A stretch of DNA of 64,000 nucleotides from Amorphophallus konjac (GCA_022559845.1 CM040128.1:76757247-76821246), one strand, 5' to 3'; positions 1-12,100 are shown, counted from the first letter of the stretch. Numbers and translations: made by a program. Notes: generated by a model not told the origin, from the sequence alone.

Positions 1-6
1 TGATGC

Positions 7-19
7 CACTACAAGAAAA
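7..19 (+). other. Possible CACTA terminal motif
   Basis: The 13 bases CACTACAAGAAAA match the usual plant CACTA (En/Spm) terminal inverted repeat, and the same motif occurs in reverse complement at 18045-18057. The flanks do not support pairing the two: TGC precedes this copy and TAA follows the other, whereas CACTA elements make a 3-bp duplication. No subterminal repeats follow. It may be the end of another element or a chance match inside an exon. Confidence 0.3.
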
Positions 20-112
20 TGGGTACTTTTTCTTATCCATGTACCTGTATTAAAGATATCTTTAATGTGTCTTTTAGTTATTCCTTAATAATGTCAAATA
101 TTTCATTTGCAG

Positions 113-364
113 GCTGCAGTTGTACGGGGGTTTATGAAAAACTATGGGCAATTCAAGGGAGTTGAGAAATGGGATCTTGTATTCGACAACGAATGTCCCC
201 AACAGGAGGATCAAAGCCTCAACTGTGCCATTTATATACTGAAATATGTTGATGAATTGTCAAAGAAGATTGAGACATCATGGACATTTAATGAGGGTGA
301 TTGTAATATGATTAGAGCCCGATTTGGGGTCCAACTCATTAACTTTGGAAATAGAAGATCTTAA
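113..364 (+). pseudogene. Ulp1-like (C48) cysteine protease, last exon fragment
   Basis: A TTTGCAG splice acceptor at 106-112 opens an 83-codon terminal exon ending in TAA. The segment CPQQEDQSLNCAIYILKYVD has the layout of the C-terminal part of Ulp1/SENP proteases: the oxyanion-hole Gln followed by the catalytic Cys in a DCG-like context. Such domains act in desumoylation and are often carried by plant MULE and CACTA transposons. The catalytic motif here reads NCA instead of DCG: the Cys is kept and its neighbours are changed. Upstream exons with the His and Asp of the triad lie outside the window, so activity cannot be judged. A transposon-borne copy is far more likely than a host SUMO protease, given the surroundings. 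Confidence 0.6.
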
Positions 365-589
365 ACAATTTCACGTCTCAAACCTCAGAATATGACATAC
401 CTGTGTTGATTGATATTTCTTTTTTCATACATTTTGATCTTCAAAGTTTCATATGTTTTAATGCCGTTAATGTGTGCTTGATAATGTGTATTCATGAATA
501 TCAATGAGTTTTCTGAAGATAGATTCAAGTTTGGTTAAGGAACTGGGTGAAGTGTGAAAAGATGAAGGCTTTACTTGCACAAGTGTCGA

Positions 590-850
590 CTAGAGTGGAA
601 TGAAGACATGCACCGACCTCACAGACTAGAATGTGAATGTGCACCGACCTGATAGTGCTATGTGCACAGACCTTATGTTTCTATCGCTAACGCATGTGCA
701 CCAACCTGATACTTCTAACACTAACGCATGTGCACAGACCTTATGCCTATCTCTAACACATGTGCATCGACCTTACATGCTATCGCTAATACGTGCACCG
801 ACCTGACCTTGCAAAATACAAATGTGCACAGCCCTCATGCACAGACCTTA
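590..850 (+). repeat. Degenerate ~33-bp tandem array (GTGCACCGACCT core)
   Basis: Seven or eight units carry the core ATGTGCAC[CA]GACCT[GT]A followed by about 18 variable bases, with a period near 32-34. A reverse-complement array of the same core is found at 14590-14830. Arrays in opposite orientation at two ends of a region resemble subterminal repeats of a DNA transposon. The stretch 365-589 before it holds nothing I recognise. Confidence 0.75.
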
Positions 851-1480
851 TGCCTTAGCCATTTGTCACCGCTAGTTGTGCATTTGTTACCGCTAAAGTG
901 CCATTTGTCACCCTTACTGCATATTTATCACTCTTACAACATGACTACATGAGCAGACATTGCCTTCTCTTATCTTCATTACCTACTTGGCTTTGTCTGG
1001 GGAGCATAGTGGTGACTAGTCTATTCATTGACCTTGTACTTTGACTGGGACTTCATAACTATTCAACAAAAAGTTGAGCTTGGCTGGAGACTTCTTTGAC
1101 TTGCGTTGACCTTGACCAGTCAACATTGACTATCTTGTCATTGACCAAGTCCCTTCGTTGTTTTTTTGATTGCTGTAGAAACTCTTGATACATTGTTCAT
1201 ATTTTTTTCCTCCTACGAACTTGACTCCTTCTTTCAGCTCCTTCTGCTTTTCATTTGTTAGCTCTAGAATCTATTTTTCACCCTTACCAGCGTATTTGGC
1301 TACTACGCAGATCTAGTTGTCGCCACTGAAAGGGTATTTGCACCCTTATCCACTGGCTTTGCTTTATGCGTCGACGTTGAGGTTTTCATAATTTAAACAC
1401 TGCAAGCTATTTTTCAGACTTACGCAGCTATTTGTCACTGCTATCAGACATTTGTCAGCACTAGACAACTATTTGTCACC
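850..1480 (+). repeat. ATTTGTCACC minisatellite, copy 1
   Basis: Two runs (about 850-930 and 1268-1475) of the motif [C/A]ATTTGTCACC[CG]CTTA, spaced about 20-21 bases apart with variable filler. The same core recurs at 2640-2750, 13550-13705, 14330-14490, 14960-15190, 15910-16190 and 16860-17070, and in the Sirevirus LTRs. The part between the two runs (951-1267) is rich in TTGAC. Confidence 0.8.
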
Positions 1481-2065
1481 CTTATACTCCCCATCGCCAC
1501 TGACCTGTCGTCAAACCGTGGTATAAACCGGGGTACCCCATGTGGGTTACGTAACCCTCGATGCTGTGCTCCGCCATCGACGCCGTGCTCCGCCATCGCA
1601 CTCTCGCTGCCACTTCACTGCGCCAATCTTGGTGTAGCTTGTTGCCTTCACCGTCACAGTGGATGTGCGTTCCTGGGGCCAACGTCAATGGCGACCGTCA
1701 CGGTAGATTGCAACGTTAGAAGGGTGGTTGGGAAACCTAATTACACCTACACCATCCCTTGTCCAATCACCTCTGTAATACACTCCTGACGTTCCCCTTT
1801 TTTCTGCTCCCGAGGGGCTGTGTTACCACCTCCATTGCAGCGATGTGTTAAATCGACACACCGATCCCGCTCGTCACCCTACAGTGACACCCGCTCTTCT
1901 ATTTTAAGTTCTTAAGGCTCCTCCGTAATGTCATCCCCTTCATCAGTGCGCATAGCGGTGGCTTCCCCAGCATAAGAGCCCGTCTCCTCTGCGTCCTCCT
2001 CTTGATCCCTTGTCGTCACTGGTCCCTTGTCTTTTATAACACCTTACATGCAGGGAATTGAGGTT
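1481..2065. other. No gene recognised (1481-2065)
   Basis: Moderately GC-rich, with local short repeats such as CTCCGCCATCG at about 1568 and 1589. Short open frames on the minus strand have no recognisable motif and look fortuitous. I see no promoter, RNA gene or transposon terminus that I can support. Confidence 0.5.
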
Positions 2066-2071
2066 TAGAAA

Positions 2072-2431
2072 ATAGGAAGGTACAAATGCTATATAGTGTC
2101 GGTTGGTCGCGAACCCGGTGTATATTATAGTTGACCCGAATGCTTTGTCCAAGTGAATGGATACCCTAGAGCTCGTTATAAGGGTTTTCACTCGGTAGAG
2201 GAAGCACATGCTGCTATAAATAGGGTTGGCAATAGCAGTCATGCGTATGTTGATCATCCTCAACTACAGGAAAGGCACATGCCTACATATCATGCAAGTC
2301 CCGGGCTACGCCAGCAGACGACTACACAAATGTCAAATGTGCCTTGTATTGTTGTTGTTCTAATATGTACTCTAGTAGTGTTACTCCTCTTAATATTAGT
2401 TGCTTTGTTATTACTGTTGTTGTCTGTGTAG
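2072..2431 (+). pseudogene. RNase H1 N-terminal/viroplasmin-like domain protein with membrane tail, decayed
   Basis: Read in the frame of 2081, the segment has YKCYIVSVGREPGVYYS, then a TGA stop at 2132-2134, then VQVNGYPRARYKGFHS and VEEAHAAIN. This is the pattern of the RNase H1 N-terminal (viroplasmin, PF01693-type) nucleic-acid-binding domain: an aromatic strand, G-[RK]-x-PG-[IV]-Y, V-x-G-[FY]-x-x-A-x-[YF]-K-x-F, and EEA. The stop sits where the family has Trp, so TGG to TGA is the likely change. The likely start codon is ATA (2072), not ATG. The C-terminus (about 2345-2428) is a run of Val, Leu and Ile typical of a tail-anchor membrane segment. The domain occurs in eukaryotic RNase H1, in caulimoviruses and in plant transposon-associated proteins. 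No reverse transcriptase lies nearby, so a viral origin is not supported. Function unknown. Confidence 0.6.
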
Positions 2432-2464
2432 GGAAATAATGTACTGGACATTTTACTCATTGTC

Positions 2465-2860
2465 AACGACTAGGCTTGATCCCACCGTAAATTAGTAGAA
2501 CTGGAGGTAAATCTCAGCTCTTGATCTTACATGAGTTTAATAAGCGTCTTTTGATGACTAGGAAAGCTTCAGATCCGTGTTGGTAGAGTTAGGAAACCCA
2601 TACAAGGTTAAACCCTTCAAACGAACTTTGAGTTTATTCAAGTTTCACTGCCATGAGATATTTGTCACCGTTATAGAGTTATTTTTCACTGATACCGGCT
2701 ATTTGTCACTCAGAATATCTATTTGTCACCCTTATAGCTAGCCAGCCGTCGCCTTTGTTTCGCTACAAAACAAGCCTTTTACTTCTGTTATCCATCAAAC
2801 CTTTTACATCTATTATCCATTTATACACAACCTACACAACTCAACATAAAACACACATCC
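2465..2860 (+). repeat. Three-copy dispersed repeat, copy 1
   Basis: A ~350-bp unit that contains AATTAGTAGAACTGGAG, TTTGATGACTAGGAAAGC, CACTGCCATGAGATATTTGT and several ATTTGTCACC units. Diverged copies are at 14840-15200 (same strand) and 16845-17265 (opposite strand). It directly follows the viroplasmin-like pseudogene. From about 2775 it becomes AT-rich. Confidence 0.75.
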
Positions 2861-2973
2861 TTCGATAAAATCCACACAACAAATAAATCAATGAATAAAA
2901 TAAATTACAATTACATTAATTCAACTATGTCATTTTTACAATTACAATTATAAATCAACAGATATCCGTTGGA

Positions 2974-3150
2974 TCATCCTCCACCATCACCAGTTGCAGA
3001 AGAATCCCCTCTCTCAGACGACTCCTCTTGCCCAACAATTGCTTCGTTTAGCTCAGTTGGATCGACTTCATCCACTTCATCCTCTATACACAACTCTACA
3101 GTGTCACCCTCATCAGATTGAAAATCCTTTGAGACAGCAATTTTTTAGAA
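2974..3150 (-). pseudogene. CACTA protein C-terminal fragment (acidic tail)
   Basis: On the minus strand a frame ending in TGA (2974-2976) reads [19 protein letters not shown], then DEVDPTELNEAIVGQEESSE. It aligns by eye with the tail of the DUF4216 protein in the CACTA element further right (KYFQSDKVDD... EEVDQSELNVAVIGEEESSE at about 45610-45780). It is therefore a relic of a related CACTA gene in the opposite orientation. Upstream of about 3150 the frame is broken and a different open frame continues into the inverted-repeat arm. Confidence 0.6.
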
Positions 3151-3299
3151 TACTCGCTCCATTCAAACCACAATTTTGAAATAAGCTCTTTTCTGAAGCA
3201 GGTATCATGATCTCTCTCTTCCGGAGAATTAGTAGCAACCAGCCTATATGCGTAAACCTTCCTCGTCTGTGCTGGTCTAAAAGCACAAACAATAGCTTT
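3143..3299 (-). repeat. Inverted-repeat arm, left (coding-like)
   Basis: Reverse complement of 12944-13110 at roughly 85% identity by eye, including GCTTTTAGACCAG, GACGAGGAAGGTTTAC and AAAGAGCTTATTTCAAAATTG. Both arms keep the same open frame over [12 protein letters not shown], here [20 protein letters not shown] and there a stop-containing version. A conserved frame in both arms suggests they come from a gene whose family I do not recognise. Only about 20 bp would separate the arms if the LTR element between them were removed. Confidence 0.7.
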
Positions 3300-3304
3300 G
3301 GTAT

Positions 3305-6300
3305 TGTGGCGACCCGGATTCCGGATACCCGGTGCACCCGGTATAAATACCGAATACACGTGATACCACATGGGACCCGCGAGGCCTCCCAAGCGCGGGA
3401 AAGCGCCGAAGGGAAAAAGGAGTGTGTGGAATACATTGAAGCCAGCAGATATAACAGTAAGTAATTAAATTTCATTACATTGGATTGCTAAAGTAGCAGA
3501 AATAAAATTACTTTTTCATTAATAATTCAAATTTTACAATTATACACCAGAGTCTAGTCCAAAGGAAAAACAACAAGTACAGTCTGACAGAAATGAACGT
3601 ACACAGAAGTCGGGAGAAGCCCGACGCAGATACTGCGGGCAGCTACAACGACGCGCTCCACCAGGAACAGCAGAGGCAAGCGATGAAACCCACCTGAAAA
3701 GCAGGGGTGAGTCTCTAAATAGAAACTTAGTAGGGGTCACGCAGATCTCCACTGGAAAACGCACAGAGCAACGGAAGCAACTACGGAAACACCAAGTGCA
3801 GCAAAGCAGGAAAAGCTACACTACAAAGCTGTAAACAGAGCAGGGACAGCAGGAGTAGGGAACAGGCTAAGAGCAAGGGGAGCTCAACAACAAAGAAGTG
3901 CGAGGCCGTAAAATACGAAACACGGCCACCGAGGAGAACTCGGCACTCTAAGCTACTCCAAACGGTAATAGACGGTCGACCCCAAACTCAAACAGTAGGG
4001 TAACCCAGTCCGTCAGCCAAAGCAAAGGCGAAGGCAGACGCCGACGCCGAAAACACAGACAAACACGACTGGAAACGTCGTACACACAGCCCCACGCATG
4101 ACTAGAACGTCATGCAAACGACAGAACATCGACCTCGAGTACGGCGACGAGCGGGCAACTCGAAAAGGTTACAGCGTGCAAGAAAACGCCGAGAGTCACC
4201 GCACCAAGTGATAGGAGCACCCTCCCACTAGAGAACAGCCAGATGCGTCCACTGACGACTTATACTGCGCCACAAATGTCAAGTCTCTCAAGGACAAGAC
4301 ACACCAAGAACCAGGTCCGAGGAACAACAGTTCCAAGGAAACAAGGTACCACAGCATGAAACTACAGCACCAACTGCGAGTGACTAGTCAGGGCCACGCC
4401 CGTCGGCGCAAGTCCCCAGTCCCTGACCACGTGTGCACACACCGACCTCTACCTAGGTCAGGCCTCTAGCTAGTGTTCCCCTCGGTAGGACGCTACCGTT
4501 GTCCGGGGCCCACGGAACTAGCTTAAGAACCGTACGTACCAAACGCAACAGGAAACACCCCTCCACCACTCCCGGTGGGTCGGCAAAAGCCTAGGGCTAC
4601 AACTAGTGGAGGCTCACAAGGCACAGACTCCGAAACACAGGCGCTAAAGCACAGACAGTCTAAGAAAAGCCCTATCTCATGCACCACAAAGCACCAAGGC
4701 AGTCAAACAACCGCCAACAGACTCAGGATCAGGCAACTAGACCTACCACGCAACGATCCTTGAGTCAGACGACTCAACCGCAAGATCGTCACAAACAGCG
4801 GAACAAGCCGCCAATCGGTCTAACCCTAAGCCAGAAGAAACCACGCTCCGCAGAAAATAACACACGGAGACCTGAGGGAAGCACCAAGAACCCTCAGCAC
4901 ACCTAGACATGCAAATCGAGGTAAGACAACACCTCGAGGCATCCAGAACCAATGTCTCGGGCTGGATGGAACCGCCAAGACACCCACACACAAGGTCGCC
5001 TGTCAACCCCTGGGTCACCCCGGGTTGACCGGAACCAGACCAAATACAAGCAAAAGTAGGATAGGAAATCCTACCTCAAGCAACAAGACTCATGGCTACC
5101 TTACAACGTAGTCCTAGCCCTCATAGGATGTCGGGAGACATCCACGGGACAACAGGCAGACCACAAGGACAAGCCAAGACAAGCCGAAACTGAAATCACA
5201 GAAATCGGAGCACAAGGGATGTAACGCACCACCCCTAGACTGCTACAAGCATGTGACGGTCTAGACCACGACCGTTACACACCAAGTGACGATCGGACGA
5301 TAGGCCGTCACTCACACACCACCCTAACCACTCTAAAACACAAACACACGAATCAAGGCCAAGTAACGCACAAGGCCAAGCGCGTTACAAGTAAGCAACG
5401 CGGCAGGGGAGACGCGCCAGAACCAAACGACGCACAGGGGCAGGCGCGTTACTCGCAACGGCACAGCCACCCTCAACCCAGCACAAAACAACAAATAACG
5501 GCAAGGGGCAAGCGCGTTATACAACAACGACGCACAGGGGCACGGCCGTTACACCATCGAAAAGCACAACACCCACAACCCTCAGCCAAACAGCATGAAA
5601 CGGTCCAAGAAGGATGTGTTACACACAAATGACGCATGGGGACAGGCGCGTTACAACCAACGGCACAGCCACGCACAGTCGACCAAAACAGAATGCAACG
5701 GCCAGGGGCAGGCGCGTTACACTCAAAATAACGGATGGGAACCCATCCGTCGGGAGAACCGTCTCAACGGTCAAACGTCGGTCAAACGGACAATAACGAC
5801 CAAGGCAGGGCACGTTACTTCCATCTAACGCGCTGGGTCAAGCGCGTTAGACCAACCGACTCAACCCCAAAACAAGGCAACAACAAGCGAAGTAACGCGC
5901 AGACCTAGGCGCATTACAGGGAAGCGACGCGCCACCCTAGGGCCGTCACTCACCCAGAAGCCAGAAAACTCAAGAACGCCAAGCCAAATGGCGGTCTATT
6001 GTAGGGCCATCAGAGCCAAGTAACGGCCTCTGAAATGACCGCTACATCGGTCACGGCGGTAAAACAGAGGAATGGCCAAATCGGCCCGTTCCACACCCCA
6101 TTCACGCCGAAACGCAGGGGAACCAAACCCAAACGACAATAAACAACATAAGAAGGCTAAAAAGCCCACATGCAAGCTCAAAAACTCAAGATCCGGGCGA
6201 TTTCATCAAATCCACCCAAAGTGGGTCACCGAGGTTCCCGGGCTTCTACCGGCCTCGAATGAACACCAAACCACACGAAATCAACGTGGATGGGATCCTA

Positions 6301-7102
6301 ACATCTCAGCGGTCAGTTAGAAACTAACTACGCCGCAAACAGTCACCGTTTACCGGCCGACCCTAAAAATCATGAAAATCATGGTTTAGGCAAAACAAGC
6401 CCAAACACCACCGTTTCCTAGCCGAACAACGTGCAATGGCAGGGAAAAAGGAGAGGACGAAGTGAGGATCAGTCGCCCTACGTCCACCGAAGAAACCGTG
6501 CCCCGAAGGGACTAAACCACGCCGAAAACCACTCGCGAACCGATTTCACCGGCTTTGAATCCACCGTACGGGATCGCGCCGGAATCGATCCGATCGTCAC
6601 CCCATCGCGCACCTCGACAACTCCGCCACGTCGCCACCCAGCCCCTGCACCGCTCCGTCTGCAGCCGGAGGCGAGAGAGAGGGAGAACGAGAGAGAACGG
6701 GAGAGAGAGAGAGGAACGGCGAGAGTGAGGAGAGAGAGAGAGGAAAAGAAAATAAAAAGAAAACAAATTAGGAAATTTTCCTAATTTCTGAAAATTCTGA
6801 AAATGCGCCGAAAATGCACAAATTCAGAAAAATACGCAAAAATAGCCAAAACGACCGGCTCGAAGAGTACATCATCGCTGTAGCATCCATGAGTTCAATA
6901 ATTGACAAACAAACTCACCATAGGGTTCCGTAACTAGTACGAGAGAAAAACCCACACGGCTCGTCAAACTCAACTCGGAAGCCACAAAAGCGAACTGAAA
7001 CTCAATGAAACCAATCCGAAACAGATCCGAAAGATTCAACAAAGATCCAACAAGACCTGCAAAGGATCCAGCAAAGATCCACCAAGGATCCAGGGCATTA
7101 CA
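3305..7102 (-). repeat. LARD 3' LTR
   Basis: 3798 bp, the left copy, starting TGTGGCGACCC and ending GGGCATTACA in plus-strand reading. It is GC-rich and open frames inside it are shadows. Notable parts are the GCGCGTTAC-rich tract (5340-5930) and a purine-rich GAGAGA tract (6665-6760). Confidence 0.9.
5340..5930. repeat. GCGCGTTAC degenerate array in left LARD LTR
   Basis: About ten occurrences of GCGCGTTA(C) or its near-complement AACGCGC, together with ACGACGCACAGGGGCA units, spaced 30-70 bases apart. It gives a dense block of CG dinucleotides. The right LTR has the equivalent block at 11175-11765. Confidence 0.75.
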
Positions 7103-7116
7103 TCCTCCCCTCCTTT
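7103..7116 (-). other. LARD polypurine tract
   Basis: The minus strand reads AAAGGAGGGGAGGA immediately before the TG that starts the 3' LTR, the expected primer for plus-strand DNA synthesis. Confidence 0.8.
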
Positions 7117-9124
7117 AAGAAATTTTGCCCTTGAAATTAAGGACTAACAAAGGAGAAGCAGGGAAGAACAACCCAACCGCACAATCACGATAAAACGACA
7201 CAAATCTCGAAAAACACAGCTCAGAGGAACACCGTCAGACCATAATTACAAGTACACACTCTAGCTTCCAAGACAGCAAGTCTACAGCACGAGCATGGCA
7301 CCAAAGTGAACACATCTGACACCTCCGAAGCAAAGGCAACATCGTTTACGTCTCACCAGGAACGGAGACACGACTGCCACAATGACTGATAACCAACACC
7401 GAGAAACCAACAACAACACGGCAAGCAGCAGCTTACACCAGGAAACACAGTCCTCACAGCTGACAGCTCGCCCACATCATCGGCTCCAGTGCCAAAGGTA
7501 ACAGGGAACACCTGGCACACAGGACACCAACGACAACAACACTGGACCACAAACACAATCAAGTCAGCACTCACTCAGATATTTCATCTGATCAAGTCGC
7601 AAGCTAACTCTACCAGGAAAAGGAGTACAGCAAGCCAACTGACAAGATAAGACCATGGTCCAAGACAGAGACACAAAATCATAAAGAAACATCGCCAAAA
7701 CAACACAACGGCAACACCTACAGAATTCCGGGTCTGCAGAACACACAGAACCATGGAACACACTGCAAGCAGGGTTACATCAAGGCACAGAAACAGCTGA
7801 GCACACGACCACAAGGAACGGGTCACGCATCAGACTGCTCACCAAGAAAAAGACCCACAACAACGAGAAACGACATCACTCTCGGGGAACGTATCTCAAG
7901 GACTACAAACACGCCTCGAGAGCACAACACCCAAGAAAGAAATGCTGAGCAAAAGGGTACTCAATCAGCAAGGAATGCCGACAAATTCCCCAATACTCGC
8001 ACAATGCCGATGCCAACACAAGAAAACCACAAACAACGGCACGGCAACGGGCAAAGTCAAGGCGCAGGAAGCCAAGATAAAGCCACATCGAGAAGGAACA
8101 AAAACCTCTCGACAAATGGGTAACCAACCCACACACTTCAGCTGTACTCTCAACAACGCGTACAAGCAATAGAACAACATCGGTAATCGCACCTCAGCAC
8201 ATACCAGGCACCATCGCAATCAACAAAGATCGCAAACCACACGCCACGAGTACCGATCACGTGAACAACCGATCACAAAGAGCCTAAGTGCAACAAAGGA
8301 AGAGCACCAGCTTCAGCACAAAGCACGCGGAAAGCAGCAATCTCAGCTTACCTTCACGTCCTGGAACGACAAATGAGCCTTCACAACGCATCGGCCGCTG
8401 GACACGGCACGACAAATATGGTGCACAACAGCTCTTAACACCATTATGGAGTCCAAAGCCAAGCAACCATAAAACAAGGAGCAGATCAGGCTCAAAATAA
8501 TGCTGTCTACACTTAAGCAGACACAGGACAAAAGGCATCACTAAGACAGTAATTCTAAAGCAACACTCGAAAAGATTCCACCAGAAGGGACGAGAAGCAA
8601 GAAGCTCAACCACAAAAGCTCACCAGGAAGGGGAATCCTAGCTCGCCTGAGCAACTTCTCTAACACGGGATCTAATCGAGCACTTCAACAGAAGCAAAAC
8701 ACATCAGGAGCTACACAGACTCAAGCCGGGACAACCAAAGCAACGTAAGAACGTGCATGGCCATCACACCAACGCTAAAAGTCATAAGCCACCCGAGCGA
8801 AACACAGAAACAACTCGAACAATGCATTGCAGGTTCATGCCAACCGACAAACACTGCCAAGTGCAACACGATCGAGACCAACATTAAAATAGAAACGAAG
8901 CACCTCGTCACACTCAGACGAGAGCAAAACCATCTCGTACAGTGCCAACAAAGCACGCACAAGACCACACATGGAAAACACCGCGACAAACATCGCAACA
9001 CCTACGCCAGCAAGAGACTGTACTGGACCTCAAGGACTCTGGTAACTGTATATCTGGATTTCCATGTATCTGACATGACAATGATCTGATAGCTCAGAAA
9101 AGAACTCCGAACATCTCAGAACAC
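7117..9124. other. LARD interior, non-coding
   Basis: About 2.0 kb, rich in CAC, CAA and AAC triplets on the plus strand. The longest open frames (about 110 codons) are low-complexity shadows without motif. No gag zinc knuckle, protease, reverse transcriptase, RNase H or integrase signature is present on either strand. Confidence 0.75.
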
Positions 9125-9137
9125 TGCTCTGATACCA
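9125..9137 (-). other. LARD primer binding site (tRNA-iMet type)
   Basis: The minus strand reads TGGTATCAGAGCA two bases inside the right LTR. This is the standard plant primer binding site complementary to initiator methionine tRNA. It fixes the right LTR as the 5' LTR. Confidence 0.9.
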
Positions 9138-9139
9138 TC

Positions 9140-12100
9140 TGTGGCGACCCAGATTTCGGATACCCGGTGCACCCGGTATAAATACCGAATACACGTGATA
9201 CCACATGGGACCCGCGAGGCCTCCCAAGCGCGGGAAAGCGCCGAAGGGAAAAAGGAGTGTGTGGAATACATTGAAGCCAGCAGATATAACAGTAAGCAAT
9301 TAAATTTCATTACATTGGATTGCTAAAGTAGCAGAAATAAAATTACTTTTTCATTAATAATTCAAAGTTTACAATTATACACCAGAGTCTAGTCCAAAGG
9401 AAAAATAACAAGTACAGTCTGACAGAAAAGAACGTACACAGGAGTCGGGAGAAGCCCGACGCAGGTACAGCTGGCAGCTACAACGACGCGCTCCACCAGG
9501 AACAGCAGAGGCAAGCGGCGAAACCCACCTGAAAAGCAGGGGTGAGTCTCTAAAAAGAAACTCAGTAGGGGTCACGTGGATCCCCATTGGAAAACGCACA
9601 GAGCAACGGAAGCAACTACAGAAACAGCAAGTGCAGCAAAGCAGGTAAAGCTACACTACAAAGCTATAAATAGAGCAGGGACAGCAGGAGTAGGGAACAG
9701 GCTAAGAGCAAGGGGAGCTCAACAACAAAGAAGAGCGAGGCCATAAAACACGAAACACGGCCACCGAGGAGAACTCGGCACCCTAAGCTACTCCAAACGG
9801 CAACAGACGGTCGACCCCAAACTCACACAGTAGGGTAACCTAGTCCGTCAGCCAAAGCAAAGGCGAAGGCAGACGCCGACGCCGAAAACACAAACAAACA
9901 CGACTGGAAACGTCGTGCACACAGCCCCACGCATGACTAGAACGTCATGCAAACGACAGAACACCGACCTCGAGTACGGCCACGAGCGGGCAACTCGAAA
10001 AGGTCACAGCGCGCAAGAAAACGCCGAGAGTCACCGCACCAAGTGATAGGAGCACCCTCCCACTAGAGAACAGCCAGATGCGTCCACTGACGACTTATAC
10101 TGCGCCACAAGTGTCAAGTCTCTCAAGGACAAGACACACCAAGAACCAGGTCCGAGGAACAACAGTTCCAAGGAAACAAGGTACCACAGCACGAAACTAC
10201 AGCACCAACTGCGAGTGACTAGTCAGGGCCACGCCCGTCGGCGCAAGTCCCCAGTCCCTGACCACGTGTGCACACACCGACCCCTACCTAGGTCAGGCCT
10301 CTAGCTAGTATTCCCCTCAGTAGGACGCTACCGTTGGCCGGGGCCCACGGAACTAGCTTAAGAACCGTACGTACCAAACGCAACAGGAAACACCCCTCCA
10401 CCACTCCCGGTGGGTCGGCAAAAGCCTAGGGCTATAACTAGTGGAGGCTCACAAGGCACAGACTCCGAAACACAGGCGCTAAAGCACAGACAGTCTAAGA
10501 AAAGCCCTGTCTCGTGCACCACAAAGCACCAAGGCAGTCAAACAACGGCCAACAGACTCAGGATCAGGCAACTAGACCTACCACGCAACGATCCTTGAGT
10601 CAGACGACTCAACCGTAAGATCGTCACAAACAGCGGAACAAGCTGCCAATCGGTCTAACCCTAATCCATAAGAAACCACGCTCCGTAGAAAACAACACAC
10701 GGAGACCTGAGGGAAGCACCAAGAACCCTCAGCACACCTGGACATGCAAACTGAGGTAAGGCAACACCTCGAGGCATCCAGAACCAGTGTCTCGGGCTGG
10801 ATGGAACCGCCAAGACACCCACACACAAGGTCGCCTGTCAACCCCTGGGTCACCGCGGGTTGACCGGAACCAGACCAAACACAAGTAAAAGTAGGATAGG
10901 AAATCCTACCTCAAGCAAGAAGACTCCTGGCTACCTTCCAACGTAGTTCTAGCCCTCATAGGATGTCGGGAGACATCCACGGGACAACGGGCAGACTACA
11001 AGGATAAGCCAAGACAAGTCGAAACCGAAATCACGGAAATCGGAGCACAAAGGATGTAACGCACCACCCCTAGACCATTACAAGCATGTGACGGTCTAGA
11101 CCACGGCCGTTACACACCAAGTGACGGTCGGACGATAGGCCGTCACTCACACACCACCCTAACCACTCTAAAACACAAACACACGAATCAAGGCCAAGTA
11201 ACGCACAAGGCCAAGCGCGTTACAAGTAAGCAACGCGGCAGGGGAGACGCGCCAGAACCAAACGACGCACAGGGGCAGGCGCGTTACTCGCAACGGCACA
11301 GCCACCCTCAACCCAGCACAAAACAACAAATAACGGCAAGGGGCAAGCGCGTTATACAACAACGACGCACAGGGGCACGGCCGTTACACCATCGAACAGC
11401 ACAACACCCACAACCCTCAGCCAAACAGCATGTAACGGTCCAAGAAGGACGCGTTACACACAAACGACGCATGGGGACAGGCGCGTTACAACCAACGGCA
11501 CAGTCACGCACAGTCGACCAAAACAGAATGCAGCGGCCAGGGGCATGCGCGTTACACTCAAAATAACGGATGGGAACCCATCCGTCGGGGAACCGCCTCA
11601 ACGGTCAAACGTCGATCAAACGGACAATAACGGCCAAGGCAGGGCGCGTTACTTCCATCTAACGCACTGGGTCAAGCGCGTTAGACCAACCGACTCAACC
11701 CCAAAATAAGGCAACAACAAGCGAAGTAATGCGCAGACCTAGGCGCGTTACAGGGAAGCGACGCGCCACCCTAGGGCCGTCACTCACCCAGAAGCCAGAA
11801 AACTCAAGAACGCCAAGCCAAATGGCGGTCTATCGTAGGCCCCGTCAGAGCCAAGTAACGGCCTCGAAAAACGACCGCTACATCGGTCACGGCGGGAAAA
11901 CAGAGGAACGGCCAAATCGGCCCGTTCCACGCCCCATTCACGCCGAAACGCAGGGGAACCAAACACAAACGAAAATAAACAACATAAGAAGGGTAAAAAG
12001 CCCACATGCAAGCTCAAAAACTCAAGATCCGGGCGATTTCATCAAATCCACCCAAAGTGGGTCACCGAGGTTCCCGGGCTTCTACCAGCCTCGAATGAAC

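Noticed and set aside
2072..2431. Endogenous pararetrovirus
   Set aside because: A viroplasmin-type domain alone is not diagnostic. No coat, movement or reverse transcriptase segment of a caulimovirus is nearby.
4575..6320. Open frames in the LARD LTRs (and 10410-12163)
   Set aside because: Short, overlapping and in a GC-rich LTR. Some are kept in both LTRs merely because the LTRs are nearly identical.
9125..9137. Matches to tRNA-Met sequence
   Set aside because: Only the 12-13 bases of a primer binding site are present; no cloverleaf can be formed. The same holds at 23999, 37740, 41611 and 61675.
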